A model generated the notes under the pieces. It worked only from the letters and a program-made list of their open reading frames with translations, was not told the DNA's origin and made no database searches. Shown here piece after piece: positions 12,056-22,780 of a stretch of DNA of 64,000 nucleotides. Position 1 is the first letter of the stretch; each line of letters starts with the position of its first letter. This DNA comes from Gigantopelta aegis (lineage: Eukaryota > Mollusca > Gastropoda > Neomphalida > Peltospiridae): assembly GCF_016097555.1 (NCBI RefSeq), contig NC_054707.1:84489621-84553620 (forward strand), written 5' to 3'. The position numbers were made by a program, and so were the translations under genes.

Positions 12056-12931
12056 TTTTCAAGGTAATTTATAGACACATTGCCTGAAATGAAAGATCCA
12101 CCATTCATTGACAGCAATTGTTGTAACGGTAAACACACCTAGTGACAAAATGCAATAATAGTTAAAATTATGTAATTTATTTAAAATAAAAATCTCCACA
12201 AAGACATTCTCCAAAAACAAAACACTAACGAAAAGCTTGACATCAAAGTAATTAAGATTAAAAATATTGCTTTTAATCTCACACTGTCTTAATCTGTTAA
12301 TTCTATAGTTTGAAAGAATAATCGTAACAGTTAATTACCTTAAAATAGATTGGGTTTTTTCAATGGATTAGAAGCCCGTTGAACATGCATTCATGATAAC
12401 TTTTGATGTTAACCTGTCTTAATCTATTAATTCTATACTTTGAAAGAATAATCTTTTAATGTTAGCATGTCTTTTAATGTTTTAATGATGTATGTGATGT
12501 ATGTTTTAATACATTTATCTCCAACCGTAGCAAAAATATTCAAATTGTTTTAATGATTTGCATCTATGTATGTTTTAATGTATTTATTTCAAATCTGTAG
12601 CAAAAATATTCATGTATGTTTTAATGTATTTATCTCAAAACCGTAGCAAAAATATTCAAATTGTTTTAATGATTTGCATCTATGTATGTTTTGATGTATT
12701 TATCTCAGATCTGTAGAAAACATATTCAAATTGTTTTAATGATGTGCATCTTGTGATTAATTATCAATTATGTGTTTGGTTTAGATTTTTACTTGTTTTA
12801 ATGTCTTTATCTCAAATACGTAGCGAATTAAATAATATTGCATTTTGTCACTAGTTGTGTTTACCTTTATAACAATTGCTGTCAATGAAAACTTTCATTT
12901 CAGGCAATGTGTCTAGAAATTACCTTGAAAA
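12056..12931. mobile_element. 876-bp element with ~97-bp terminal inverted repeats
   Basis: The left end (12056 to about 12152) is the reverse complement of the right end (about 12835-12931) over roughly 97 bp, with few mismatches. Matching blocks are 'aggtaatttatagacacatt' on the left against 'gtctagaaattacctt' on the right, and 'gacagcaattgttgtaac' against 'acaattgctgtc'. The interior is AT-rich and holds about four copies of a unit with 'tgttttaatgatttgcatct' and 'gtagcaaaaatattca'. No transposase frame is present, so it is best seen as a non-autonomous MITE or foldback element. No target duplication was found. Confidence 0.75.
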
Positions 12932-12934
12932 CGA

Positions 12935-12936
12935 CC

Positions 12937-12995
<59 letters not shown>
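12935..12995. repeat. Poly-C followed by (CT)n
   Basis: A run of about 13 C is followed by about 48 bases of CT dinucleotide, immediately right of the inverted-repeat element and upstream of the P450 gene. Confidence 0.95.
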
Positions 12996-12998
<3 letters not shown>

Positions 12999-13069
12999 AT
13001 ATATACATATATACAGAACTTCATATACGTTGTTATCGATTCCTATTTATTGCACGAGTTAAGTATGCG

Positions 13070-13072
<3 letters not shown>

Positions 13073-13150
<78 letters not shown>
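13073..13150. repeat. (TA)n microsatellite upstream of P450
   Basis: A 78-bp TA tract about 120 bp upstream of the P450 start codon. It will be length-variable. Confidence 0.95.
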
Positions 13151-13152
<2 letters not shown>

Positions 13153-13204
13153 GACGAGACCGTGTGGCGGTAGAACGGTATGCGAAAAATAAAAGAGTTA
13201 TGCC

Positions 13205-13267
13205 CATAATATTCCTGTTTAATTTCAGACTAGAAGACGACGACGACGACGACGAAGTGTTGCTGCC
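13205..13267 (+). promoter_or_regulatory. P450 5' leader with possible 3' splice site
   Basis: A good 3' splice-site candidate ('cctgtttaatttcag') ends at 13228, 39 bp before the start codon. It is followed by a (GAC)n run (about 13237-13256) and then ATG at 13268 in the context tgccATGg. This suggests that a non-coding first exon lies further upstream, but no upstream partner was identified. Confidence 0.4.
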
Positions 13268-13583
13268 ATGGACGTCGTGTTCGCTGTGAGTGGCGTCACG
13301 GGAATACTGCTGACGGTGGCAGCGTCACTCATTTGTTTCACATTCATTCGGAGACGTCAGCTTCCACCAGGACCGTGGGGCGTGCCCCTTCTCGGTTGTC
13401 TTCCCTTCTGGAAAGGCCCAGAGACCAATTCTGAATGGTACAACCAATACGGAGATATATACAGTGTGAGAATGGGATCCAGTCTGATAGTGTATCTAAA
13501 CAGTATGCCGTTGGTGAACAAATATCTCAAGGATTCGGTTGATATTATCGACAGACCGCCAGGGCCTGCAGCTATTGGACAAG
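13268..13583 (+). CDS. P450 exon 1
   Basis: Residues 1-105 plus the first base of codon 106. It encodes the membrane anchor, the basic stop-transfer RRR, the proline hinge and the segment ending IIDRPPGPAAIGQ. The donor is aag|gtgcct. Reading past it would give a short artefactual tail ending near 13648. Confidence 0.93.
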
Positions 13584-16500
13584 GTGCCTATTCTTTGTTC
13601 TTTCTTTTCATTATCTGTTTGTCTATAATTATATCAGTATCAATTTAGCTTGTTATTTATCTATCTGTCTATTTGTCTGGCTATTTGCCTGTCTTTCTGT
13701 CAATGACAGCGATAGGTAGATGTATAGATAGACTGTCTTTGTAGACAGACAGACAGACAGACAGACAATCATGCATATAATATTATAGCTATGAATATTG
13801 CACGTTAGTTCTAAGAGTAAATATATTGATCCAGGAAGTTTTAACTTTTTATTTCCAGGTATTTTATTTGGCAGTGGACAAAAATGGCGCCTCAACAGAA
13901 CGCTGTGTCTTCATACGCTGTGGGGTGATAAGGCGGAACAGGCCTTTCACCGACATTTACAAAACGAGGCTACAGACTTGCTGGCGCAGTTAGAAAGGTT
14001 TTCCGAGCGGGAAATGAACCTAACCGAAACGCTTCGCCCGTGCATCGTGAATGGCCTGTGCACTCTAATCAGAGGGTCGCGCTTTTCCTACACGGATCCA
14101 GACTTTGTGTCGCTGGTGGCCCTGCTACGCGGGGCAGACGACGTGGACTTACTTTCCCTCTCGACCGCCCTGAGTGTGAAGCTGCCCAAGCTGTGGGCGC
14201 TCATCCCCCACCAGTCCCCGGACCTGGCGGAGATAACGGCGGGACTGGCGAGCGTCATTGGGAGGTGGGTGGCGGAACGCCGCCAGTCGTGCGAGAAATA
14301 CTCGTCTGACAGTCTCATCGACGTGTTCCTCAACAGCGAACAGTATCAACAGATTAACTCAACAGGTAAACAGTAGCTCAATGCTAGGTAAACAGTAGAT
14401 CAGTGCTAGGTAATCAGTAGATCAGTGCTACGTAACCAGTAGCTCAGTGCTAGGTAAACAGTAGATCAGTGTGAGGTAAACATTAGCTCAGTGCTAAGTA
14501 AACAGTAGATCAGTCCTAGGTAAACAGTAGATCAGTGCTAATTAAACAGTAGCTCAGTGCTAGGTACACAGTAGCTCAGTGCTAGGTACACAGTAGATAA
14601 GTGCTAGGTACACAGTAGCTCAGTGCTAATTAAACAGTAGATCAGTGCTAGGTACACAGTAGATAAGTGCAAGGTAAACAGTAGCACAGTGCTAGAACAG
14701 TAGCACAGTGCTAGGTAAACAGTAGCTCAGTGCTAGGTACGCAGTAGATAGATGCTAGGTAAACAGTAGCTCAGTGCTAGGTAAACAGTAGCTCAGTGCT
14801 AGGTAAACAGTACATAAGTGCTAGGTAAACAGTAGCTCAGTGCTAGGTAAACAGTAGATAAGTGCTAGGTAAACAGTAGCTCAGTGCTAATTAAACAGTA
14901 GATCAGTGCTAGGTACACAGTAGATTAGTGCTAAGTAAACAGTAGATCAGCGTTAGGTACACAGTAGCACAGTGCTAGGCAAACAGTAGCTCAGTGCTAG
15001 GTACACAGTATATCGGTGCTAGGTAAACAGTAGCTCAGTGCTAGGTAAACAGTAGATCAGTGCTAGGTACACAGTAGATCAGTGCTACTTAAACAGTAGA
15101 TCAGTGCTAATTAAACAGTAGCTCAGTGCTAGGTACACAGTAGCTCAGTGCTAGGTAAACCGTAGATCAGTGCTAGGTAAACAGTAGCTCAGTGCTAGGT
15201 ATACAGTAGCGCAGTTCTAGGTAAACAGTAGATCAGTGCTAGGTAAACAGTAGATCAGTCCAAGGTAAACAGTAGATCAGTAGCTAAACAGTAGCTCAGT
15301 GCTAAGTACACAGTAAATAAATGATAGATAAACAGTAGCTCAGTGCTAGGTACACAGTAGCTCAGTGCTAAGTAAACAATAGATCAGTGTTAGGTACTCA
15401 GTAGCACAGTGCTAGGTAAACAGTAGCTCAGTGCTAGGTAAACAGTAAATAAGTGATAGATAAACAGTAGCTCAGTGCTAGGTACACAGTAGCTCAGTGC
15501 TAAGTAAACAATAGATCAGTGTTAGGTACTCAGTAGCACAGTGCTAGGTAAACAGTAGCTCAGTGCTAGGTAAACAGTAATTCAGTGCTAGGTACGCAAT
15601 AGCTCAGTGCTAAGTAAACAATAGATCAGTGTTAGGTATACAGTAGCGCAGTTCTAGGTAAACAGTAGATCAGTGCTAGGTAAACAGTAGATCAGTCGCA
15701 GGTAAACAGTAGCTCAGTGCTGGGGAAACAGTACATCAGTGCAAGTTAAACAGTAATTAAATGGGTAAACAGTAATTCATTGCCAGGTAAACAGTAATTA
15801 AACGGGTAAACGGTAGTTCATTGCTTGGTAAACAGTAGATCAATGCCAGGTAAGCAGTAATTAAACGGGTAAACAGTAGTTCAGTGCTAATTAAACAGTA
15901 GCTCAGTGCAAGGTAAACAGTAGCTCAGTGCTGGGGAAACAGTAGCTCAGTGCCAGGTAAACAGTAGCTCAGTGCCGGGTAAACAGTAGCTCAGTGCCAG
16001 GTAAACAGTAGCTCAGTGCTGGGGAAACAGTAGCTCAGTGCTAGGTAAACAGTAGCTCAGTGCTGGGGAAACAGTAGATCAGTGCAAGTTAAACAGTAGA
16101 TCAGTAGGTAAACAATAGCTCAGTTCTAGGTACACAGTAGATCAGCTCTAGGTAAACAGTAGCTCAGTGTTAGGTAAACAGTAGCTCAGTGCTAGGTACA
16201 CAGTAGATCAGTAGGTAAACAATAGCTCAGTTCTAAGTACACAGTAGATCAGCTCTAGGTAAACAGTAGCTCAGTGCTAGGAAAACAGTAGCTCAGTGCT
16301 AGGTACACAGTAGATCAGGTCTAGGTAAACAGTAGTTCAATGCTAATTAAACAGTAGCTCAGTGCTGGGGAAACAGTTGCTCAGTGCCAGGTAAACGGTT
16401 GCTCAGTGCCAGTTAAACAGTAGTTCATTGCTAGGTAAACAGTAGATCAGTGCCAGGTAAACAGTAATTAAACGGGTAAACAGTAGTTCAATGCTAATTA

Positions 16501-19500
16501 AACAGTAGCTCAGTGCTGGGGAAACAGTTGCTCAGTGCCAGGTAAACGGTTGCTCAGTGCCAGTTAAACAGTAGCTCAGTGCTAGGTACACAGTAGATCA
16601 GGGCTAGGTACACAGTAGACCAGTAGGTAAGCAATAGCTCAGTTCTAGGTACACAGAAGATCAGTTCTAGGTACAGAGTAGACCAGTGCTAGGTACACAG
16701 TAGACCAGTGCTAGGTAAACAGTAGCTCAGTGCCAGGTAAACAGTAGACCAGTGCTAGGTAAACAGTAGCTCAGTGCCAGGTAAACAGTAGCTCAGTGCT
16801 GGGGAAACAGTAAATCAGTGCAAGTTAAACAGTAGATCAGTAGGTAAACAATAGCTCAGTTCTAGGTACACAGAAAATCAGTTCTAGGTACAGAGTAGAC
16901 CAGTGCTAGGTACACAGTAGACCAGTGCTAGGTAAACAGTAGCTCAGTGCCAGGTAAACAGTAGACCAGTGCTAGGTAAACAGTAGCTCAGTGCAAGGTA
17001 AACAGTAGATCAGTGCTAGGTAAACAAGGTAAACAGTTGCTCAGTGCTAGGTAAACAGTTGCTCAGTGCTAGGTAAACAGTAGATCAGTGCTGGGTAAAC
17101 AGTTGCTCAGTGCTAGGTAAACAAGGTAAACAGTTGCTCAGTGCTAGGTAAACAGTAGATCAGTTCTAGGTACACAGTAGATCAGTTCTAGGTAAACAGT
17201 AGCTCTGTGCCAGGTAAACAATAGCTCAGTGCTAGGTACACAGTAGATCAGTTCTAGGTAAACAGTAGCTATATGCCAGGTAAACAGTAGCTCAGTGCTA
17301 GATACACAGTAGATCAGTTCTAGGTACACAGTAGGTCAGTGCTGGGTAAATAGTAGCTCAGTTCTAGGTACACAGTAGATCAGTTCTAGGTAAACAGTAG
17401 CTCGGTGCTAGGTGCACAGTAGATCAGTGCTAGGTATACAGTAGATCAGTGCTAGGTACACAGTAGATCAGTTCTAGGTAAACAGTAGCTCTGTGCCAGG
17501 TAAACAATAGCTCAGTGCTAGGTACACAGTAGATCAGTTCTAGGTAAACACTAGCTCTATGCCAGGTAAACAGTAGCTCAGTGCTAGATATACAGTAGAT
17601 CAGTTCTAGGTACACAGTAGGTCAGTGCTGGGTAAATAGCTCAGTTCTAGGTACACAGTAGATCAGTTCTAGGTAAACAGTAGCTCGGTGCTAGGTACAC
17701 AGTAGATCAGTGCTAATTAAACAGTAGCTCACTGCTAGGTAAACAGTGCTCTCGCAATGCTGGGTAAACAGTAGCTCAGTGCTAGGTAAACAGTAGATCA
17801 ATGCTAGGTTAACAGTAGATCAGTGCAAGGTAAACAGTAGATCGCAGTGCCAAGTACACAGTGGCTCAGTGCTAGGTAAACAGTAGCTCAGTGCTGGGTA
17901 AACAGTAGCTCAGTGCTAGGTAAACAGTAGATCAGTGCTAAGTAAACAGTAGATCAGTGCTAGGTAAACTAGTTCAGTGCTAGGTAAACATTAACTCAGT
18001 GTTAGGTAAACAGTAGCTAAATGCTAGGAAAACAGTAGCTCAGTGCTAGGTACACAGTATATCAGTGCTAGGTAAACATTAACACAGTGCTAGGTAAACA
18101 GTAGCTCAGTGCTAGGTAAACATTAGCTAGAATAGATTGCTTAAATAAAGTGTACTGAGTAATGGGATCGCATATCATGGGTAATATTTATATATTACGT
18201 TGCTGCTAGTCGAAATAAGTATGCCCATGTTGTAGTAGTGTCTCTCTTCTCTCGTCTGCAAACAGTGTTTTACAGTTATAGTTACATGAGGGGTCAGTCA
18301 GCACCATCTGGGGGGAACCAATGCTCATAGTGATGTTTGTCACGCATTACATCCCTACTGATGGAACATTTATGATAGCATTGCAGGACTCACAGCTTTC
18401 TGTGTGTAACTACCCGTTTTGTGACCCTACCCCCATTTTCACGACAGTTCTATTTTTTATAGAATGAATTGCTAACGGGTGACTATATTAAAAGCATTGT
18501 AAAATATTTGTCAGGGCATTTAGGAATACAAACATGTGAAGAATGGGAGGTAATGGATTGATGAATTCAGATATGTTACCAATATTGAAATCCTTTGTGG
18601 ATTATGGTCTCATATAAAAAACAATTCTGTAACGTTACAAAATACAATTCACAGTTTTACTTTTCATTAGCAATTTAACATATAGTTTAGCACCTCAAAT
18701 ATTCTCTTTGATGGTTTTAATTACAGCAGAAGCTCATTTGGACATCCAGTTGTTAGTTACATCCTATAAATTATAAAGTTTTGTTGCAGGATTGTCTGTG
18801 TAATTACACATTTGATAACACTGACCTTATTTCCTGACCTTATTACCAGTGACTTACGCTCATTGTAACCCTCTCGAGATGACACGACTGACCCAAGCAG
18901 GAATTAACCTTTCTTGTGGTAGTCCCCCACTCAGGTTATCTTTTCGATAAATATTTTAACCCTGGGTTTTTATTTGAACTGTTTGTATAACTTTTCTTAT
19001 GTTTGTCCCCATTCAACTTATCTTGTGATGTGATGATCCTTTTAACGCTAGGTTTCTTTATTATTTGAACTGGTGTTATACTCCTCTTGACCCCTCGATC
19101 TCAATCAGCACACCACCTCCAATGTTTACTTACGTGACCGTGCCTGCAGTATATTATTGTCGATCCTACCTAAACTGTATTATGTGTGAACAGGTCTCCT
19201 GGGAAACATTCACACGGACGCTCATCGTGTACTCTCGGATACTGTAGGTGTCCGACTGTAGCTGTGTTGTAGTCCTCAAACTGTAACCGGCCTCGGTGAC
19301 GTAGTGGTTAAGCCATCGGACTACAGGCTGGTAGGTACAGGGTTCGCAGCCCGGTACCGGCTCCACCCAGAGCGAGTTCTTAAGGGCTCAGTGGGTAGGT
19401 GTAAGGCCACTACACCCTCTTCTCTCTCACTAACCACTAACAAACTAACAACTAACCCACTGTCCTGGACAGGCAGCCCAGATAGCTGAGGTGTGTGCCC

Positions 19501-22500
19501 AGGACAGCGTGCTTGAACCTTAATTGGATATAAGCACGAAAATAAGTTGAAATCAATCAATCAATCAAACTGTATTATGTGTGAACAGGTCCCCTGGGAA
19601 ACATTCACACGGGCGCTCATCGTGTACTCTCAGATACTGTAGGTGTCCGACTGTAGCTAATAATGAGGCTAATATTGGTATATGTTCCCAGGTCTTGTTA
19701 AACCCTACAATGCTCACTAACTCGTCTATAGTCAGCTGCTATAATATGTGGTGGAAAGATAGTCGTAATGAAGTGCCTTTCGGTCGCATCTATTACAATA
19801 CGCAAGTTGGTTATTGAAGTTTACAGCACGACGCAATCACTACATGCAGATGTTTTACGGTTTGTTTGTATGTTGTTTTCAGATGACGAAATGGTGCAGT
19901 CGGCGATAGACATGTTTAACTACATGTAGATGTTTTACGGTTTGTTTGTATGTTATTTTCAGATGACGAAATGGTGCAGTCGGCGATAGACATGTTTAAC
20001 TACATGTAGATGTTTTACGGTATGTTTGTATGTTGTTTTCAGATGACGAAATGGTGCAGTCGGCGATAGACATGTTTAACTACATGTAGATGTTTTACGG
20101 TATGTTTGTATGTTGTTTTCAGATGACGAAATGGTGCAGTCGGCGATAGACATGTTTAACTACATGTAGATGTTTTACGGTATGTTTGTATGTTGTTTTC
20201 AGATGACGAAATGGTGCAGTCGGCGATAGACATGTTTAACGGAGGTCTGGTGGCCAGCCTGTCTGGGCTGGAGTTCCTCTTCCTGTATCTAATTCACAAC
20301 CCGGATGTTCAAAGCAGGATACAGGGAGAAATTGATGATGCCATTGGTTCCGACCGGAAGCCGTCATGGGTGGACCAATCCAAACTGCCGTATACGGTAG
20401 CCACGGTAATGGAGACTCTGAGACTAGCCTGCATTACACCGAGCACGCTGCCGCACGTGGCCACGCGTGACGTCACAGTGCACGGATACAGTGTGCCAAA
20501 AGGAAGTGGAGTTGTGGCCAGCATATTTTGTCTTCATAGGCAATCGGCACAGCACGAGGATCCCGAGACGTTTAATCCCGAGAGATTTCTAAACAAGGAC
20601 AGCACTCTACGGACACCCAGTGACTTCATTCCGTTTGGCGTTGGTAAGTGACAACTAGAATGTCAGAATAGAAGAAAGACTTCACTCCATTTGGCGTTGG
20701 TAAGTGACAACTAGTCTGTCAGAATAGAAGAAAGACTTCATTCCATTTGGCGTTGGTAAGTGACAATTAGAATAAAAGAAAGACTTCATTCCATTTGGCG
20801 TTGGTAAGTGACAATTAGAATAAAAGAAAGACTTCACTCCATTTTGCGTTGGTAAGTGACAACTAGTCTGTCAGAATAGAAGAAAGACTTCATTCCATTT
20901 GGCGTTGGTAAGTGACAATTAGAATAAAAGAAAGACTTCATTCCATTTGGCGTTGGTAAGTGACAATTAGAATAAAAGAAAGACTTCACTCCATTTTGCG
21001 TTGGTAAGTGACAACTAGTCTGTCAGAATAGAAGAAAGACTTCACTCCATTTGGCGTTGGTAAGTGACAATTAGAATAAAAGAAAGACTTCACTCCATTT
21101 GGCGTTGGTAAGTGACAACTAGTCTGTCAGAATAGAAGAAAGACTTCATTCCATTTGGCGTTGGTAAGTGACAATTAGAATAAAAGAAAAAGTAAAGTTT
21201 GTTTTATAAAACGACGCCACTAGAGCACATTGATTTTTTATCCTATCATCGGCTATTGGACGTCAAACATATGGTCATTCTGACACTGTTTTTAGAGGAA
21301 ACCCGCTGTCGCCACATAGGCTACTCTTTTTACGACAGGCAGCAGGGGATCTTTTGTTTGCGCTTCCCACAGGCAGGATAGCACAAACCGTGGCCTTTGT
21401 TGAACCAGTTATGGATCACTGGTCGGTGCAAGTGGTTTACACCTACCCATTGAGTAGAATAAAAGAAAGACTTCACTCCATTTGGCGTTGGTAAGTGACA
21501 ACTAGTCTGTCAGAGTAAAATAAAGACTTCATTCCATTTGGCTTTGGTAAGTGACAACTAGTCTGTCAGAACAGAAGAAAGACTTCACTCCATTTGGCTT
21601 TGGTAAGTGACAACTAGTCTGTCAGAATAGAAGAAAGACTTCACTCCATTTGGCGTTGGTAAGTGACAACTAGTCTGTCAGAATAAAAGAAAGACTTCAT
21701 TCCATTTGGCGTTGGTAAGTGTTAGCATATGCAACATTTCAACTGTTATTTGTAGTGGTGTAACAATACACTCAAATATTCAGTGCACCGAACAGCGACC
21801 TGTATCGTAGTTGTATTCGCATTCGCGGCTGCATGAACCGAATACACGCGAATATTATAATGTAACTGCATGTCGTATGGTTAAGCATACGCCAGTCACG
21901 CTGTTTGAATTGAAATTCAACAGCAATTATTTTATATCAAAAGCAGACACGTAGGCTTACAATATATACTATTAAGACCATCATGCCAATTATTAGACTG
22001 GTGTCTGGACCACTGTTTCGCAAGTCTAAAATTGAACATACGTACATGCAACTCAGGGGCGTACCGAGCCATTTTTGATGTGGATTCCAAATTTACAGTC
22101 GAGCACCGAAGGTGCGAGTGTTGTAGGGGGGTCTGGGGGCATCAACCCCCCCCCCCCCCCCCTCCCCCCGAACATTTTTGAAACCTAGACGTCATATGGT
22201 GCACTCTGGCGACTTTAAGAACTAATTTTACACCTATAAATAAACTTTGAAATCGCAAGTTTTAATGCGCAATTTGTAAAATGTTTTTGTTTGGGGGGGG
22301 GGGGGGGGGGAATGACGTGAACGCCACTGCGTACTTGCGTACAGGCAGGTACGCGCCTGCAACTGAATAAGCAAATGCATCATAATACCATGTTTTAATT
22401 ATTATGTGTGAATTTCTGACTTGTCAGCACGTTTTTGCCTATATGCATTGTATTCATGAATAAATAGTTGTATTCGTCACCTTATATTCGTGATACGTAT

Positions 22501-22780
22501 CGTATTCGCCACCCTGTGTATTCGTTACACCTCTAGTTATTTGTGTATTTCAGCACCACGGAACTGCCCCGGCGACAGATGGTTTCACGTGTTAGCATTC
22601 CTGATCCTCACGTGGGTTCTTCAGTCGTACAGTGTGAGCCAACCACAGGGGGAGGAGTTACCGCCCTTCAAAACGAAGATGCGGATCGTGAGGCGACTCG
22701 AGCCGTATTCTCTGGTTTTAACGCCTCGGAAAACCTCGTCAAAGTTCGTCTCAGAAAACAAAAGTCAAGATATTAATTAA
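13268..22780 (+). CDS. Cytochrome P450 (clan 2-like), 4 coding exons, 496 aa
   Basis: This is a haem-thiolate monooxygenase-family protein, expected to be anchored in the ER membrane. The exons are 13268-13583, 13859-14365, 20203-20643 and 22554-22780. All three introns are phase 1 with GT-AG ends, and the joined frame is 496 codons plus TAA, a normal P450 length. Visible motifs are an N-terminal membrane helix (about residues 5-27) followed by RRR, the hinge PPGPWGVPLLG, the C-helix W115xxxR119, the K-helix E345-T-L-R348, and PERF at 400-403. The haem loop is F419-G-V-A-P-R-N-C426-P-G, where Cys426 is the iron ligand. Two departures stand out: the I-helix reads GGLVA (288-292), where the family usually has an acid and a Thr, and Ala422 replaces the usual Gly. 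The hinge and exon 2 opening (GILFGSGQKW) point to clan 2. Subfamily and substrate cannot be assigned from sequence alone. Confidence 0.93.
13584..13858 (+). other. P450 intron 1
   Basis: A 275-bp phase-1 intron with gtgcct at the 5' end and 'ttttatttccag' at the 3' end. It contains short (gaca)n and ctatctgt-type simple repeats. Confidence 0.85.
13859..14365 (+). CDS. P450 exon 2
   Basis: Completes codon 106 and encodes residues 107-274, opening with GILFGSGQKW and containing the C-helix WRLNR. GC content is clearly higher than in the surrounding introns. The donor is acag|gtaaac, and the 22-bp minisatellite begins at this junction. Confidence 0.93.
14363..18128 (+). repeat. 22-bp minisatellite grown from the exon 2 splice donor, ~170 copies
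   Basis: The unit is about 22 bp: 'aggtaaacagtagctcag' then 'tgct'. Common variants are gtacac for gtaaac, gatcag for gctcag, and gccagg for gctagg. The first unit is the real exon 2 / intron 2 boundary (acag|gtaaacagtagctc), so nearly every unit carries AG|GTAAAC or AG|GTACAC. Some local higher-order duplications occur, for example around 17160-17700. The last recognisable unit ends near 18128. Confidence 0.95.
18129..19170 (+). other. P450 intron 2, unique part
   Basis: Non-repetitive AT-rich intron sequence with no gene, tRNA or clear mobile element recognised. Confidence 0.5.
19171..19662 (+). repeat. ~95-bp tandem duplication interrupted by a SINE
   Basis: A segment of about 95 bp, opening 'aactgtattatgtgtgaaca' and ending 'gtgtccgactgtagct', occurs at about 19171-19264 and again at about 19567-19660, with a SINE between. 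The SINE either entered one copy of an existing duplication or was carried into it. Confidence 0.85.
19285..19563 (+). mobile_element. tRNA-derived SINE with (atca)n tail
   Basis: The head is 'ggcctcggtgacgtagtgg' and the box-B-like site is GGTTCGCAGCC (19341-19351). The body includes 'agcgagttcttaagggctc' and 'tggatataagcacgaaaat', ending in 'caatcaatcaatca'. The repeated 'tcaaactgta' at both ends is a likely target duplication. It is the same family as 25112-25345. Confidence 0.85.
19841..20240 (+). repeat. 80-bp repeat of the exon 3 splice acceptor, 5 copies
   Basis: Copies start at 19841, 19921, 20001, 20081 and 20161. Each holds 'tgtatgttgttttcag' (polypyrimidine tract plus AG) and the first 38 nt of exon 3 (atgacgaaatgg...). 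Only the last copy continues into full exon 3. In the earlier copies the exon part runs straight into 'tacatgtag' and meets a stop after about 15 codons, so using an upstream acceptor without re-splicing would truncate the protein. Confidence 0.95.
20203..20643 (+). CDS. P450 exon 3
   Basis: Completes Asp275 and encodes residues 276-421. It carries the I-helix, K-helix ExxR (E345, R348), PERF (400-403) and FIPFGV at the start of the haem loop. The acceptor is the last of five tandem copies and the donor (gttg|gtaagt) is the first of about 16. The frame open from 20190 and running into GK* after FGVG is unspliced sequence. Confidence 0.93.
20625..21722 (+). repeat. 48/56-bp repeat of the exon 3 splice donor, ~16 copies
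   Basis: Units of 48 or 56 bp contain the last 17-18 nt of exon 3 (gacttcattccatttggcg), the donor g|gtaagtgac and about 25 nt of intron ('aactagtctgtcagaatag'). The first unit is the genuine exon end. Copies have ccattt for the exon's ccgttt, so the extra copies share one ancestor. A SINE interrupts the array at 21190-21454. Confidence 0.95.
21190..21454 (-). mobile_element. 5'-truncated SINE inside the donor array, 14-bp target duplication
   Basis: The plus strand reads from the SINE 3' end ('agtaaagtttgttttataaa') to 'acacctacccattga', so the element is on the minus strand and lacks its tRNA-like head. The duplication 'tagaataaaagaaa' (21176-21189 and 21455-21468) is array sequence, so the SINE landed after the array had formed. 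It is the same family as 35281-35678. Confidence 0.9.
21723..22553 (+). other. P450 intron 3, remaining part
   Basis: Unique sequence with a poly-C tract near 22147-22163 and a poly-G tract near 22293-22310. The acceptor is 'tatttgtgtatttcag' ending at 22553. Confidence 0.7.
22554..22780 (+). CDS. P450 exon 4
   Basis: Completes codon 422 (g + ca = Ala) and encodes residues 423-496. It begins PRNCPGD, with the haem-ligand Cys426, and ends with a P450-like C-terminus (EPYSLVLTPRK) plus about 15 further residues before TAA. Confidence 0.92.

Noticed and set aside
20626..20651. Haem loop read as FGVGK from genomic sequence
   Set aside because: The last Gly and Lys are intronic; the spliced codon 422 is GCA (Ala), giving FGVAPRNC.
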